This document shows, piece after piece, positions 33,968 through 43,707 of a stretch of DNA of 64,000 bases. Each line of letters begins with the position of its first letter. Position 1 is the first letter of the stretch. The DNA lies in contig NZ_JBEPOC010000001.1 of NCBI RefSeq assembly GCF_040546585.1, positions 868,001-932,000 of the forward strand, in the 5' to 3' direction. A program made the translations under genes and the position numbers. Below the pieces are notes generated by a model that worked only from the letters and a program-made list of their open reading frames with translations, was not told where the DNA came from and searched no databases. Source of the stretch: Marmoricola sp. OAE513. Its GTDB lineage: Bacteria; Actinomycetota; Actinomycetes; Propionibacteriales; Nocardioidaceae.

Positions 33968-35475
33968 GACCCGACCCCGTCCAGGGGTGCCTGCGAACCC
34001 AGCCAGTGCAGCAGCAGCCGTACGCCGAAACCGGTAGGACCGGGTGTCCACTCGCCGGCGTCGCGGGCCGAGTCACCGACCGAGGCGATGTCGAGGTGCG
34101 CCCACGGCAGACCGCCGGTGAAGTGCTGGAGGAACAAGGCTGCGGTGATCGCCGGGGCCCGTCCGGGGGCGTTGTCGGCGTCGGCGACCTTGGAGGCCAG
34201 GAACGACTCGTACTCCTCGGACAGCGGCATCCGCCACAGGCGCTCGCCCGACTCCGCACTCGCGTCCTCCAGGTGGCCGGCAGCAGCGTCGTCGGTGGCG
34301 AAGTAGCCGCCGATGTTCAGTCCCAGGGCGACCTTGATGCCGCCGGTCAGCGTCGCGACGTCGACCATGAGGTCGGGCTTCAGCTTGCTGGCGGCGTACT
34401 GCAGCGCGTCGGCCAGGACCAGGCGACCCTCCGCATCGGTGTTGGTGACCTCGGTGGTCCTCCCGCCCCAGTGCGTGATGACGTCACCGGGACGCAGGGC
34501 GTCGCCGCCGATGGAGTTCTCGGCGATCGGGAGCAGGCCGGTGACCCGAACCGGGCAGTCGACGGCGGCGAGCGCGCTGAGCGTCGCGGCGACGACGGCG
34601 GAGCCGGTCATGTCGCGCTTCATGTTGAGCATCGCCTCGCCCGGCTTGATCGACAGACCGCCGGTGTCGAAGGTGATGCCCTTGCCGACGAGCACGACGT
34701 GCGGGGCGCGGCGGCCGCCCTTGGCGGGCGTGTAGTCCAGCTGCACCAGGTACGGCGGGTTGGCGGAGGCCCGGCCGACGGCGACGATGCCGCCGAAACC
34801 CTCCTTCTCCAGCGCGGCGCGGTCCCAGACCTTCACCTTCAGGCCTGAGACGGCGGCGAGGTCGGAGACCTGCTCGACCAGCCACTTCGGCGACTTGATG
34901 TTCGACGGCGTGGTCGCGAGCCGGCGGGCCTGCCAGCTCGCGTGCGCGATGGCGGTGGCGCGGTCCAGCGCGTCCTGGTTCTCGGGCCCGGTCGAGGCCA
35001 GCACGATCTGACCGACGGGTGCAGGGACGGTCTCCTCGGCGCGCAGGCTGAACCGGAAGGACGACAGCACGGCACCGGCGACGAAGGCGGTGAGCCCGTC
35101 CGGACCGGCCACGGCCTGGACGGCGGAGACGACCTCGTCGCGTCCGGCTGCAGCACGCGCCACCGCGGCGCCGGCGGCGCGCAGGGCATCGGTCCCGGCG
35201 TCGCCGACCCCGACCGCGAGCAGGGTCCGACCGGGCAGCTCGAGCCGGGTCAGCGACCCGGCTGCGGCGCTGGCCCCGGCCTGCTCCAGCAGGCCCAGGA
35301 CGTCGAGGTCACCGGCGGCGTCGAGCAGGTCCGCGGAGCCTGGCCCGAGGACCAGGTCCTCGTCCTGGCTCAGCAGCGCCAGCGCGACGAGTCCGGCTTC
35401 CCTGCTCGGGCCGTCGGCGGTGAGGCTGAACGTCGGCGTGATGCTGGCGGAAGTCACTGCTCGGGTCCCGGACAC
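33964..35475 (-). CDS. pepA: leucyl aminopeptidase (M17)
   Basis: 503 residues. The C-terminal catalytic domain has the metal-binding and signature motifs VGKGITFDTGGLSIKPGEAM, MKRDMTGSA and NTDAEGRLVLADAL, as in cytosolic two-metal leucine aminopeptidases. The N-terminal ~170 residues are the typical variable domain. It cleaves N-terminal residues from peptides in the cytoplasm. Start is a GTG at 35475; a second GTG six codons later has a better-placed GGGA. Coupled to the YdhR-like gene. Confidence 0.93.
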   Translation of the reverse strand: MSGTRAVTSASITPTFSLTADGPSREAGLVALALLSQDEDLVLGPGSADLLDAAGDLDVLGLLEQAGASAAAGSLTRLELPGRTLLAVGVGDAGTDALRAAGAAVARAAAGRDEVVSAVQAVAGPDGLTAFVAGAVLSSFRFSLRAEETVPAPVGQIVLASTGPENQDALDRATAIAHASWQARRLATTPSNIKSPKWLVEQVSDLAAVSGLKVKVWDRAALEKEGFGGIVAVGRASANPPYLVQLDYTPAKGGRRAPHVVLVGKGITFDTGGLSIKPGEAMLNMKRDMTGSAVVAATLSALAAVDCPVRVTGLLPIAENSIGGDALRPGDVITHWGGRTTEVTNTDAEGRLVLADALQYAASKLKPDLMVDVATLTGGIKVALGLNIGGYFATDDAAAGHLEDASAESGERLWRMPLSEEYESFLASKVADADNAPGRAPAITAALFLQHFTGGLPWAHLDIASVGDSARDAGEWTPGPTGFGVRLLLHWLGSQAPLDGVGS

Positions 35476-35490
35476 CCCGCGAGAATACCG

Positions 35491-35527
35491 AAGGCCCCGG
35501 CCGCCCGTTCCCGGGCGCCGGGGCCTT
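35491..35527 (-). terminator. terminator hairpin after the DUF3117 gene
   Basis: AAGGCCCCGG (35491-35500) pairs with CCGGGGCCTT (35518-35527) and the stem extends inward by CGCCC/GGGCG. It lies between the DUF3117 stop and the pepA start, on the path of minus-strand transcription. Confidence 0.7.
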
Positions 35528-35568
35528 GTCCGCTCCGCGGTCGGAGCGTAGGTCTGGGGTGGCCGACC

Positions 35569-35736
35569 TCAGCCGACCACGTTCTTCAGTGCTTCGCCGA
35601 GAGCGCCGGCTTCCTCCGCGTTGAGCTCGACCACCAGGCGTCCACCGCCTTCGAGGGGAACCCTCATGACGATGCCACGACCTTCCTTGGTGACCTCCAG
35701 CGGCCCGTCGCCGGTCCGCGGCTTCATCGCCGCCAT
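35569..35736 (-). CDS. DUF3117 domain-containing small protein
   Basis: 55 residues: MAAMKPRTGDGPLEVTKEGR, then IVMRVPLEGGGRLVVELNAE and a short C-terminal helix. This is the highly conserved actinobacterial DUF3117 protein (function unknown). It is a single-gene unit with a strong hairpin behind it and a divergent enoyl-CoA hydratase gene upstream. Confidence 0.88.
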   Translation of the reverse strand: MAAMKPRTGDGPLEVTKEGRGIVMRVPLEGGGRLVVELNAEEAGALGEALKNVVG

Positions 35737-35861
35737 GCGCACACCTCTTCCTCAGACTGAATCAAAGCGCCGAGCAGATGTGACGCTGTTCGCACTCATT
35801 ATTCCCTATGAGTGGTGGCCTCGGACAATCCGGTGAGAACCCGTACGGCAGACTCGGGCCC

Positions 35862-36659
35862 ATGTCTGACGAAAATCCGGTCACCTACGCCGTCGAAGCC
35901 GGCGTCGCGACGATCACCCTGAACCGCCCCGAGGGCATGAACGGCCTGACCATCGCGACCAAGGAAGCGCTACTCGACGCGGTCACCCGCGCGGCCGACG
36001 ACACCTCGGTGCGCTGCGTCGTGCTCACCGGCAGCGGCCGGGCGTTCTGCGTCGGACAGGACCTCAAGGAGCACGTCGCACTGCTGGACGCCGGCAGCTC
36101 CGACGAGCTCTTCTCCACCGTCGAGAAGCACTACAACCCGATCGTCACCGCGATCGCGACGATGCCGAAGCCGGTGATCGCCGCGGTCAACGGCGTCGCC
36201 GCCGGCGCCGGCGCGAGCCTGGCGTTCGCCTGCGACCTGCGGATCGTCGCCGAGTCGGCCGGCTTCAACCTGGCCTTCCCCGGCGTCGCGTTGTCCTGCG
36301 ACACAGGGGCGTCCTGGACGCTCCCCCGCCTGGTCGGTCAGGCCAAGGCGATGGAGCTGCTCTACTTCCCGAGCACGATCGCCTCCGCCGAGGCGCTCAC
36401 CCTCGGTCTGGCCACCAAGGTCGTCGCGGACGCCGACCTCGAGACCGAGGTGACCGCCCTCGCGACGAAGCTGGCCGCCGGGCCGACGCTGTCCTACGCC
36501 TCCATCCGGCAGTCCGTGAACTACTCCGCCGGACACACCTTCACCGAGTCGCTGGAGTTCGAGGGCTCGAAGATGACGCTGACGGGCGCGAGCAACGACC
36601 ACCGGGTGGCGGTCGACGCGTTCATCGCCAAGGAGAAGCCGACCTTCACCGGCACCTGA
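35862..36659 (+). CDS. enoyl-CoA hydratase/isomerase family protein
   Basis: 265 residues of the crotonase fold. The oxyanion-hole motif is AAVNGVAAGAGASLAFACD; the segment GVALSCDTGASWTLPRLVG carries an Asp where PaaG-type isomerases have theirs and where hydratases have a catalytic Glu. An isomerase-type role in fatty acid or aromatic degradation is therefore more likely than plain hydration. The N-terminal TLNRPEGMNGLT is typical. ATG start at 35862. Confidence 0.88.
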   Translation: MSDENPVTYAVEAGVATITLNRPEGMNGLTIATKEALLDAVTRAADDTSVRCVVLTGSGRAFCVGQDLKEHVALLDAGSSDELFSTVEKHYNPIVTAIATMPKPVIAAVNGVAAGAGASLAFACDLRIVAESAGFNLAFPGVALSCDTGASWTLPRLVGQAKAMELLYFPSTIASAEALTLGLATKVVADADLETEVTALATKLAAGPTLSYASIRQSVNYSAGHTFTESLEFEGSKMTLTGASNDHRVAVDAFIAKEKPTFTGT

Positions 36660-36675
36660 GTCGAGTCAGGGCCGG

Positions 36676-37449
36676 TCAGCGGGACGCGAAGACAGCGGAC
36701 AGGAGGCCCTTCGGTCCGGTGACGGTCGCCTGGCGCTTGCTGACCTTGCCGCCGTACTCGACGGTGAGGGCGGCACCGGGCAGCTTCTTGTTGAACCACT
36801 GCGTCATGGTGCCGTGGCACCTGCTGCGGCAGTGGAACACCTTCTTCGGGAGCTTGAGCCCGGCGACCAGCCGCTGCGCGAGCCAGCGAGCCTTGCCGTA
36901 GGAGGAGTCCACGCCGTTGAGCGGCTGGTGCAGGCTGACGACGTACGCCGGCCGCACCGCGGTCAGGAACTTCATCAGCGCCTTCGTCTCCGGCTCCGAG
37001 GCGGCCTTCTTGCCGGAGTAGTACCTGCCGCCCTGCTTGACCCAGCTCACCGGGAAGTTGCGGTTCAGGTCGACCCCGCGGGCGTTGGTGCGCCTGTTCT
37101 TCGCGTAGCCGTCGCGGTTCAGGTAGGGGATCACCCAGATGTCGGCGCCGGTGACCGGTGGGCCGTCCATCAGGTTGAGCAGGATCTTGGCGGGACCGGC
37201 CTCGTTGCCGTGGATGGTGCCGATCAGCACCGCCTTGCGTGTCGAGGTCGGGTCGCCGATCCGGTAGGCGCGCATCTCGCGCCCCTTGACCGACCTGCCG
37301 AAGACCTTGATCTCGTGCACGGCCCGGACCTGTGCGCGCTGAGCGGTGGGCGCGACCTGGGCCGTGGGTTCCTCGGCTTCGGCCGGCGTCGCGAGCACAC
37401 CGAGCAGCAACGCCAGCGAGGCGAGGCCTGCTCCCGAGATGAATCGCAT
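36676..37449 (-). CDS. secreted M14 zinc carboxypeptidase
   Basis: 257 residues with a signal peptide (about 1-25, cleavage near AEA). Zinc-binding HxxE is in GTIHGNEAG with the third ligand His in VVSLHQP; the motif ARGVDLNRNFP and the catalytic Glu in LTVEYGG complete an M14 (DD-carboxypeptidase MpaA-like) site. It likely trims peptides or cell-wall stems outside the membrane. It is directly before the end of a minus-strand run with the DivIVA-like and LOG genes. Confidence 0.88.
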   Translation of the reverse strand: MRFISGAGLASLALLLGVLATPAEAEEPTAQVAPTAQRAQVRAVHEIKVFGRSVKGREMRAYRIGDPTSTRKAVLIGTIHGNEAGPAKILLNLMDGPPVTGADIWVIPYLNRDGYAKNRRTNARGVDLNRNFPVSWVKQGGRYYSGKKAASEPETKALMKFLTAVRPAYVVSLHQPLNGVDSSYGKARWLAQRLVAGLKLPKKVFHCRSRCHGTMTQWFNKKLPGAALTVEYGGKVSKRQATVTGPKGLLSAVFASR

Positions 37450-37737
37450 CTAGTCTCCGTCGTCGTCGGGGTCGCGCGGGCTGGTGTCTGCCCGGGCCTC
37501 GGCCAGCTGGGCCGCCAGCCGGTCCAGCAGAGCGTCCACCTCGCTGGCGCGATACCCGCGGACCACGGTGGTGAAACGAATGCTGCCGAGGTCCTCGGCG
37601 GTGAGCGGCCCCTCGGCCGGTACGACGACGTCCGGTCGGTCGTCGAACTCGACCGAGAGCGAATCGCCGTACCCCGCGGCGACCACGGCGACACCCCCGA
37701 TCACCAGGACGATCAGGACGGCGAAGAGCCACATCAT
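37450..37737 (-). CDS. DivIVA-domain small membrane protein
   Basis: 95 residues. N-terminal membrane helix (about 2-23), then ITFTTVVRGYRASEVDALLD-like text (actual: RFTTVVRGYRASEVDALLDR), the short DivIVA-type motif found in actinobacterial proteins of this size, and an acidic tail. It may associate with cell-pole or septum proteins. Overlaps the LOG gene stop by 4 bp and abuts the M14 start. Confidence 0.75.
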   Translation of the reverse strand: MMWLFAVLIVLVIGGVAVVAAGYGDSLSVEFDDRPDVVVPAEGPLTAEDLGSIRFTTVVRGYRASEVDALLDRLAAQLAEARADTSPRDPDDDGD

Positions 37738-38459
37738 CGGGCTGCTCCCATCAGGGCGACGGCCTCGGCGACGTCATCGGTCACCTTGAGCGCGTCGAGG
37801 TCGGCTTCGGAGATCTTGCCATCGGCCAGGACGGTGTCGCGGAGCCAGGACAGCAGTCCGCTCCAGTACTCCACCCCCACGAGCACGACCGGGAAGGACG
37901 TCACCTTCTGCGTCTGGGCCAGGGTGAGCGCCTCGAAGAGCTCGTCGAAGGTGCCGAGGCCTCCGGGCAGGACGATGAAGCCTTGCGAGTACTTCACGAA
38001 CATCGTCTTGCGGGCGAAGAAGTACCGGAAGTTGACCCCTACGTTCACGTACTCGTTCACGCCGTCCTCGAAGGGCAGCTCGATGCCGAGACCGACGCTG
38101 ACCCCTCCGGCCTCGGCAGCTCCCTTGTTGGCCGCTTCCATCGCACCGGGGCCGCCACCCGTGATCACCGCGTAGCCGGCCTCGACCAGGCGGGAGCCGA
38201 TCTCGGTGCCCTTGGCGTAGTACGGGTCATCGCGCCGGGTGCGGGCCGAGCCGAAGACCGCGATCGCCGGGCCGAGCTCGGCCAGCGCGCCGAACCCCTC
38301 GACGAACTCGGCCTGGATCCGCAGCACCCGCCACGGGTCGGTGTGCACCCAGTCGGAGTCGCCACGGGTGTCGAGGAGCCGCTGGTCGGTCGTGGACAGG
38401 TCGACCTGGTCGTCGCGCAGGAAGGTGGGCCCTTTCCGCTTGGTCTTTCGCGTGGTCAT
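37734..38459 (-). CDS. LOG family (TIGR00730) Rossmann protein
   Basis: 241 residues. The LOG motifs are present: VITGGGPGAMEAANKGA and PGGLGTFDELFEALT. Members hydrolyse nucleoside 5'-monophosphates such as cytokinin ribotides. It is immediately upstream of the DivIVA-like gene and overlaps the dapE stop by one base. A LOG gene near dapD/dapE is also found in mycobacteria. Confidence 0.9.
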   Translation of the reverse strand: MTTRKTKRKGPTFLRDDQVDLSTTDQRLLDTRGDSDWVHTDPWRVLRIQAEFVEGFGALAELGPAIAVFGSARTRRDDPYYAKGTEIGSRLVEAGYAVITGGGPGAMEAANKGAAEAGGVSVGLGIELPFEDGVNEYVNVGVNFRYFFARKTMFVKYSQGFIVLPGGLGTFDELFEALTLAQTQKVTSFPVVLVGVEYWSGLLSWLRDTVLADGKISEADLDALKVTDDVAEAVALMGAAR

Positions 38460-39517
38460 CAGGCCCCCAACCAGGCGCGCAGCGCTCGTTCGCAGTGGCG
38501 GATCTCCTCGAGCGGCACGTACTCCTCCTGCTTGTGGGCCAGCGTCGGGTCACCCGGACCGTAGTTGACGGCGGGGATGCCCAGGGCGGTGAAGCGGGCG
38601 ACGTCGGTCCACCCGAACTTCGGGTTCACCTCTCCCCCCACGGCCTCCACGAAGGCCTTCGCGGCGGGGCGGTCCAGGCCCGGCCGGGCGCCGGGAGCCG
38701 AATCGGTGACGGCGATCTCGTAGCCGGCGAAGAAGTCGGTGACGAAGGCCAGCGCCTCCGCCTCGGTGCGGTCCGGGGCGAAGCGGTAGTTGACGGTCAC
38801 CACGCACTCGTCGGGGATGACGTTGGTCGCCACTCCCCCGGTGATCAGCACCGCGTTGAGACCCTCGTGGTACTCCAGGCCGTCGATCACCGGCGTGCGT
38901 GCCTCGTACGCCGCGAGCCGGTTGAGCAGGTCGGCGACCCCGTGGATCGCGTTCACCCCGCGCCAGGACCGCGCCGAGTGCGCCCGCTCGCCGCGGCTGG
39001 TGACCTCGACCCGCAGGGTGCCCTGGCACCCGGCCTCGACCCCCGCGTTGGAGGGCTCCATCAGGATCGCGAAGTCGCACGCGATCAGGTCGGGCTGCTG
39101 CTCAGCGATGATCCGCAGGCCGTTGAACTCCGAGGCGATCTCCTCGCCCTCGTAGAAGACGTAGGTGACGTCGCGGCTCGGCTCGGTGAGCTCGGCGGCG
39201 AGCTTGAGACCGACCGCGACGCCGCCCTTCATGTCGCAGCTGCCGAGACCGTGCAGCAGCGTGCCGTCGTTGCGGGCCGGCAGGTTGTCGTTGAGCGGGA
39301 CCGTGTCGAGGTGGCCAGCGATGACGACCCGTTGCCCGCGACCGAGCTCGGTGCGCGCGACCAGGGAGTTCCCGATCCGGGTGACGGTGAGGTGCGCGAG
39401 GTCGGCGAGCCCCGCTTCGACCGCATCGGCGATGCCCTGCTCGTGGCGGCTGACCGACTCGAAATTGACCAGCTGTTCGGTGAGCGTGACGACGTCAGCG
39501 GTCAGGTCGAGAGCCAT
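38459..39517 (-). CDS. dapE: DapE, succinyl-diaminopimelate desuccinylase
   Basis: 352 residues, M20 metallopeptidase fold. Zinc ligands are in VVIAGHLDTVPLNDN, GLGSCDMKGG and YEGEEIAS, with a later HKQEEYV His; the lid domain has RGERAHSARSW. It removes succinate from N-succinyl-LL-diaminopimelate in the succinylase route to lysine and peptidoglycan. dapD lies 0.8 kb away on the other strand and dapC 5 kb away, so all three dedicated enzymes are here. Confidence 0.93.
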   Translation of the reverse strand: MALDLTADVVTLTEQLVNFESVSRHEQGIADAVEAGLADLAHLTVTRIGNSLVARTELGRGQRVVIAGHLDTVPLNDNLPARNDGTLLHGLGSCDMKGGVAVGLKLAAELTEPSRDVTYVFYEGEEIASEFNGLRIIAEQQPDLIACDFAILMEPSNAGVEAGCQGTLRVEVTSRGERAHSARSWRGVNAIHGVADLLNRLAAYEARTPVIDGLEYHEGLNAVLITGGVATNVIPDECVVTVNYRFAPDRTEAEALAFVTDFFAGYEIAVTDSAPGARPGLDRPAAKAFVEAVGGEVNPKFGWTDVARFTALGIPAVNYGPGDPTLAHKQEEYVPLEEIRHCERALRAWLGA

Positions 39518-39521
39518 GCCC

Positions 39522-40295
39522 TCATCTTGTCAGGTCCTTCCCCGGCGGCGGGAACACGCAGAACTCGTTGCCCTCCGGGTCGGCCAGCACGGTCCAGCGC
39601 GGCATGTCCCACAGCAAGGTCGCGCCGCGCTCGAGGAAGTCGGGGACCTCGCCGTACAGGTCCCAGTGCCAGCGGTTCTTGACGGTCTTCGGTTCGGGGA
39701 CGTCGCCGAAGACCCAGGCCTCGAAGGACATCCCGGGGACGTCCTCCAGCCAGACCCAGTCCGCGCCCTCCTGGCTGCGCACCTCGACACCGAAGATCCC
39801 CGCCCACCAGGTGGCGATCGCGACCGAGTCCACCGAGTCGACGACCATCTCGTAGGTCCGGTACGGCTTCAGCTTCTCGGGGCTCCGGACGAACGCGCAG
39901 AAGTCACCGCCCTCGGGGTCGGCCATGATCGTCCAGCGGATCCCACCCGGAACCGACGGAGCGTCCTGCGGCCGCAGCACCGTCGCGCCCAGCGCGACCA
40001 GCGAGTCGACGGAGTCGGTGTGCACGTCCAGGTGCACCCGGTGCTTCACCGTCCGCGGTTCGGGGACCGGGCAGATGGCGATGTTCATTCCCTCCTCGAC
40101 GCCGACGACGTCCCCGGGGTCGGTCGGGTCGCTCGGCCGGTCGCCACCCTCGGGCTGACCGACGAAGAACTTCTGCTCGCACCCGGTCGCCGCCGCCCAG
40201 AACCGGCTCAGGTCGGTGATCCCGACGGCACCCGTCGGGTGCGTGTCGAGGCAGAGCTCCTTGAACCTTGCGACGGCCGTGCTCTCGGTGCCCAT
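39522..40295 (-). CDS. VOC family (glyoxalase-like) protein, two domains
   Basis: 257 residues with two vicinal-oxygen-chelate-like halves. The first contains [17 protein letters not shown] and [16 protein letters not shown], the second [12 protein letters not shown] and [16 protein letters not shown]. Proteins of this kind are of unknown substrate in actinobacteria. The ATG at 40295 is used; the open frame upstream has no similarity. It sits between dapE and the divergent dapD, 4 bp from dapE. Confidence 0.8.
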   Translation of the reverse strand: MGTESTAVARFKELCLDTHPTGAVGITDLSRFWAAATGCEQKFFVGQPEGGDRPSDPTDPGDVVGVEEGMNIAICPVPEPRTVKHRVHLDVHTDSVDSLVALGATVLRPQDAPSVPGGIRWTIMADPEGGDFCAFVRSPEKLKPYRTYEMVVDSVDSVAIATWWAGIFGVEVRSQEGADWVWLEDVPGMSFEAWVFGDVPEPKTVKNRWHWDLYGEVPDFLERGATLLWDMPRWTVLADPEGNEFCVFPPPGKDLTR

Positions 40296-40345
40296 GCCTG
40301 CAGCCTGCCACGGTCCCGTTCGCCCTGCCCGGTAACCTGAGCCGC

Positions 40346-41329
40346 ATGTCTGACGTCGCCACTTCTGCGCACACCCCTGGGCACACCCCTGGGCACGCCT
40401 GGGGTTTCGGCCTCGCCACCATCGCCTCCGACGGGACCACGCTCGACACCTGGTACCCGGCTCCCGCGCTCGGCGAGGCACCGGCCGACGCCGCTGCTCC
40501 GGCGTACCTGACGGCCCTGGTCGGCAAGGACGAGGTGCGCCGGGTGCACACCGAGGTGGTGCTGCGCTCGATCGTGCTGGCCGACGCCCCGGTCGACGCC
40601 AGTGACGTCTACCTGCGCCTCCACCTGCTCAGCCACCGTCTGGTCGCGCCGCACGGCCAGAGCCTGGACGGGCAGTTCGGCCTGCTCGCCAACGTCGTGT
40701 GGACCAGCAGGGGCCCGTGCTCGCCGGTCGGCTTCGAGGAGGTCCGGGCCGGCCTGAAGGCGACCGGCCCGGTCGAGGTCTTCGGTGTCGACAAGTTCCC
40801 GCGGATGACCGACTACGTGCTGCCCACCGGGGTCCGGATCGCCGACGCCGACCGGGTCCGTCTCGGCGCGCACCTGGCCGAGGGCACCACCGTGATGCAC
40901 GAGGGCTTCGTGAACTTCAACGCCGGCACGACCGGAACGTCGATGGTCGAGGGCCGGATCTCGGCCGGCGTCGTGGTCGGCGACGGCTCGGATGTCGGCG
41001 GCGGTGCCTCGATCATGGGCACCCTGTCCGGCGGCGGCAGCCAGGTCATCTCGATCGGCCAGCGCTGCCTGCTCGGCGCCAACTCCGGGATCGGCATCTC
41101 CTTGGGCGACGACTGCGTCGTCGAGGCCGGCCTGTACGTGACCGCAGGCACCAAGATCACCGTGCGCGAGGGCGAGGGCTCCGCGGAGGCGACCCGGACC
41201 ATCAAGGCGCTGGAGCTCTCCGGGAGCAGCAACATCCTGTTCCGCCGCAACTCGGTCACCGGCACCATCGAGGCCGTGCCGTGGCGTGCCGAGGGCATCA
41301 CCCTCAACGCCGACCTGCATGCGAACTGA
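40346..41329 (+). CDS. dapD: DapD, tetrahydrodipicolinate N-succinyltransferase
   Basis: 327 residues. The central and C-terminal regions form the left-handed beta-helix (hexapeptide repeats: [35 protein letters not shown]), with the actinobacterial DapD motifs [15 protein letters not shown] and NSVTGTIEA. It transfers succinate from succinyl-CoA. The N-terminus has a 12-bp tandem duplication encoding [12 protein letters not shown] start after a plausible -10 TAACCT. Confidence 0.93.
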   Translation: MSDVATSAHTPGHTPGHAWGFGLATIASDGTTLDTWYPAPALGEAPADAAAPAYLTALVGKDEVRRVHTEVVLRSIVLADAPVDASDVYLRLHLLSHRLVAPHGQSLDGQFGLLANVVWTSRGPCSPVGFEEVRAGLKATGPVEVFGVDKFPRMTDYVLPTGVRIADADRVRLGAHLAEGTTVMHEGFVNFNAGTTGTSMVEGRISAGVVVGDGSDVGGGASIMGTLSGGGSQVISIGQRCLLGANSGIGISLGDDCVVEAGLYVTAGTKITVREGEGSAEATRTIKALELSGSSNILFRRNSVTGTIEAVPWRAEGITLNADLHAN

Positions 41330-41339
41330 CTGACCGGCG

Positions 41340-42200
41340 ATGGCACGCAAGCGGGCCGGCGGAGGAGTCGTCCTCTTCTTCCTGGCCGTGCTGGCGGTGA
41401 TCGGCGGTGTGGCCGTCGCCGTCTGGCGCGGCACGGGCCCGCTGCCCGACCCCGAGGCCTGCTACGCCGAGGTCGACGGACGGGAGGTCGCCGTCGATCC
41501 GGAGCAGGGCCAGAACTCGGCACTCATCGCGGCGATCGCCCAGCAGCGCGGACTCCCCGCCCGGGCGGTCACCATCGCGCTGGCGACGGCGTACCAGGAG
41601 AGCAAGATCCGCAACATCGCCCACGGCGACCGCGACTCGATCGGCATCTTCCAGCAGCGGCCGTCCCAGGGCTGGGGCACCGTCGAGCAGATCCGCGACG
41701 AGCACTACGCGATCAACAAGTTCTACGAGGCGCTGGAGAAGATCGGCGACTACCAGAGCCTGCGGGTCACCGAAGCTGCGCAGAAGGTGCAGCGCTCCGG
41801 ATTCCCCGAGGCGTACGCCGACCACGAGGCCGACGCGCGCGTCCTCGCCTCCGCCCTGACCGGGTACAGCGGCGGCGATGCGTTCAGCTGCGTCGTCGAG
41901 AGCACCGAGTCGCGCGGCACCGCGGCCGACGTGGAGACCTCGTTGACCGACGCCTTCGGCGACGACCTCGACGTGCGCCGGGGCACCCGCCAGGACGTGC
42001 TCGTCGACGTGGCCACCGACAAGGCCGGCAACCGCGAGGGCTGGAGCGTCGCGCAGTACCTGGTCGCTTGGGCCGGGCCGCTGAAGATCCGTTCGGTCGC
42101 CTTCGACGGCCGGATCTGGCAGACCGGCCGGGACTCCGAGAAGGGCTGGACGCCCTCGCCGTCTGCGGACGCCGATCAGGTCAAGGTCTCGCTGGGGTGA
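41340..42200 (+). CDS. membrane-anchored lysozyme-like protein, unknown
   Basis: 286 residues. One N-terminal membrane helix (about 9-29) places the rest outside. Residues 65-130 contain ALATAYQESKIRNIAHGDRD and SIGIFQQRPSQGWGT, which resemble the Glu-bearing active-site region of lysozyme-like transglycosylase folds. The rest is not recognised. It is 10 bp after dapD on the same strand, so it may be co-transcribed. Catalytic activity is not proven by sequence alone. Confidence 0.6.
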   Translation: MARKRAGGGVVLFFLAVLAVIGGVAVAVWRGTGPLPDPEACYAEVDGREVAVDPEQGQNSALIAAIAQQRGLPARAVTIALATAYQESKIRNIAHGDRDSIGIFQQRPSQGWGTVEQIRDEHYAINKFYEALEKIGDYQSLRVTEAAQKVQRSGFPEAYADHEADARVLASALTGYSGGDAFSCVVESTESRGTAADVETSLTDAFGDDLDVRRGTRQDVLVDVATDKAGNREGWSVAQYLVAWAGPLKIRSVAFDGRIWQTGRDSEKGWTPSPSADADQVKVSLG

Positions 42201-42203
42201 GGC

Positions 42204-42986
42204 TCAGTCGATCGCGATCGGCAGTGCGTTGACCTTGCAGTGCGCGCGCGGCAGGACCAGGTAGGTGTACAGGTTGTCGGGACGCGCGACCACGAGGCTG
42301 CTCACCGAGGAGGCCGACAGGTTGGCGAAGCCCTTCAGGGCCTCACCCCCGGTGACGTCGATGTCGGTGTTGACACCGTCCTGCTGGAACCGGACACCGC
42401 GCGTCTCGCCGCCGTCACCGTCGGTCAGACCCACCTGGGCCACGATGCGGTCGCACTGCTGGGCCAGGTTCCAGTAGAGGTAGGAGCTCCCGCCCATCGC
42501 GAACGAGTGCGCGGCGGGCTTCTTGCCGCCGATGCGCACGCTGTCCTGGACGCCGCGACTGATCACACCGCCCCCGCTCAGGTACGACTCGTCGTACAGG
42601 TCGAGCCAACGCCAGGCCTGCAGCGACACCGCCGGGCTCGTACCGGCGGCGACCTTCTTCCGCTTCGGCGCCACGACCCGGTAGGACACGGTCCCGGCGC
42701 TGGAGACCCGGGCCTTGAAGGAGTACTTGCCCTTCTTCGTGGTCCTCGTCGTGCCGACGCGCTTCCACGCCCCGGCCCCGATCTTCACGTCGACGGCGAC
42801 CTTCTTCTTGCCGGCTCCCGTGCCGGTGACCTTGCCGCTGAGCACGGTGACCTGGCCGACGTCGGCGACGGTGCGGCTCGAGGTCAGGGTCACGCCGTAC
42901 TTCCCGGCGGCCGAGGCAGGATCGGCGATGAATACACTGGCGGTGATGACGAGGATGCCGAGGGCGGCGACGGCGCGACGGTGCAC
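42204..42986 (-). CDS. secreted protein with Ig-like and NPCBM-like domains
   Basis: 260 residues from a GTG with AGGAG upstream. Signal peptide about 1-26 (ending PASAA). Residues 30-120 look like a bacterial Ig-like domain with many Lys/Gly/Thr, and residues 130-260 resemble an NPCBM-type carbohydrate-binding module (SFAMGGSSYLYWNLAQQCDR, then VGLTDGDGG). A wall- or glycan-binding role is plausible, but no enzyme domain is visible. Convergent with the lysozyme-like gene (3-bp gap). Confidence 0.65.
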   Translation of the reverse strand: MHRRAVAALGILVITASVFIADPASAAGKYGVTLTSSRTVADVGQVTVLSGKVTGTGAGKKKVAVDVKIGAGAWKRVGTTRTTKKGKYSFKARVSSAGTVSYRVVAPKRKKVAAGTSPAVSLQAWRWLDLYDESYLSGGGVISRGVQDSVRIGGKKPAAHSFAMGGSSYLYWNLAQQCDRIVAQVGLTDGDGGETRGVRFQQDGVNTDIDVTGGEALKGFANLSASSVSSLVVARPDNLYTYLVLPRAHCKVNALPIAID

Positions 42987-43072
42987 GAGAGCTCCTGAGA
43001 TTGTCCGATTTGCACCGAACCTAGCCGCCTCTCGCCGGACGCGTCCGGGGAATGGCCAACTGCCGTCGCGGA

Positions 43073-43669
43073 TCAGCCGGCGTGCGCGGACCGGCTCCGC
43101 CCGAGGCGCACCGCGGAGACCAGGAAGAAGATGCCGCCCAGGGTGGCGTACCCGGCCAACATCCCGAGCGAGCTCGCGTCGCCGGCAGTGGCCAGGAACG
43201 ATGCGCCGGCGAGCACCGAGATGCCTCCGCTCAGGATCATCGGGACGTGGCCGTCCACGCTCCGGCGCCGCAGACCGACCGCCAGCTGGACGACACCGGC
43301 GGCGATGGCCCAGGCTCCCCACACCCGGAGCGCGCCTCCGAGATCACCCGAGCCGACCAGGAGCAGACCCACGGCGGCGGCAGCGCTGATCGCGACGTTC
43401 GCACCGAGTGCGAGGCGGGAGCGGACGACAGGGTCCTCGGACGACGCGCGGTGGTCGACCAGCGCGGCGACGACGTCGAAGGTCGGGTACGCGACAGCCA
43501 GCACCAGTCCGAGCGTCTCGTACGGCGAGAACGCCCAGGCGAAGAGGCCTGCCCACACCAGGGCGAAACCGAAGCGCAGCAGGTAGAGCCGCCGCAGCGG
43601 GACGACGGCCGAGGTCGAGTCGGCGGCCGTCGCTCCGGCGACGAGGGCGGGTTTCTGGCTGAGGGTCAT
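43073..43669 (-). CDS. DUF308/HdeD-like membrane protein
   Basis: 198 residues with about six hydrophobic segments arranged in pairs (FALVWAGLFAWAF, LGLVLAVAYPTFDVVAALV, VAISAAAAVGLLLVG and others). It is similar in style to HdeD/DUF308 small integral membrane proteins. It is divergent from a TetR gene, and the shared gap holds two palindromes, so it is the likely regulated target. Confidence 0.65.
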   Translation of the reverse strand: MTLSQKPALVAGATAADSTSAVVPLRRLYLLRFGFALVWAGLFAWAFSPYETLGLVLAVAYPTFDVVAALVDHRASSEDPVVRSRLALGANVAISAAAAVGLLLVGSGDLGGALRVWGAWAIAAGVVQLAVGLRRRSVDGHVPMILSGGISVLAGASFLATAGDASSLGMLAGYATLGGIFFLVSAVRLGRSRSAHAG

Positions 43670-43707
43670 GTCTTCTCCTTGACGGGCTGGCGGCCACTAA
43701 AGAGAGC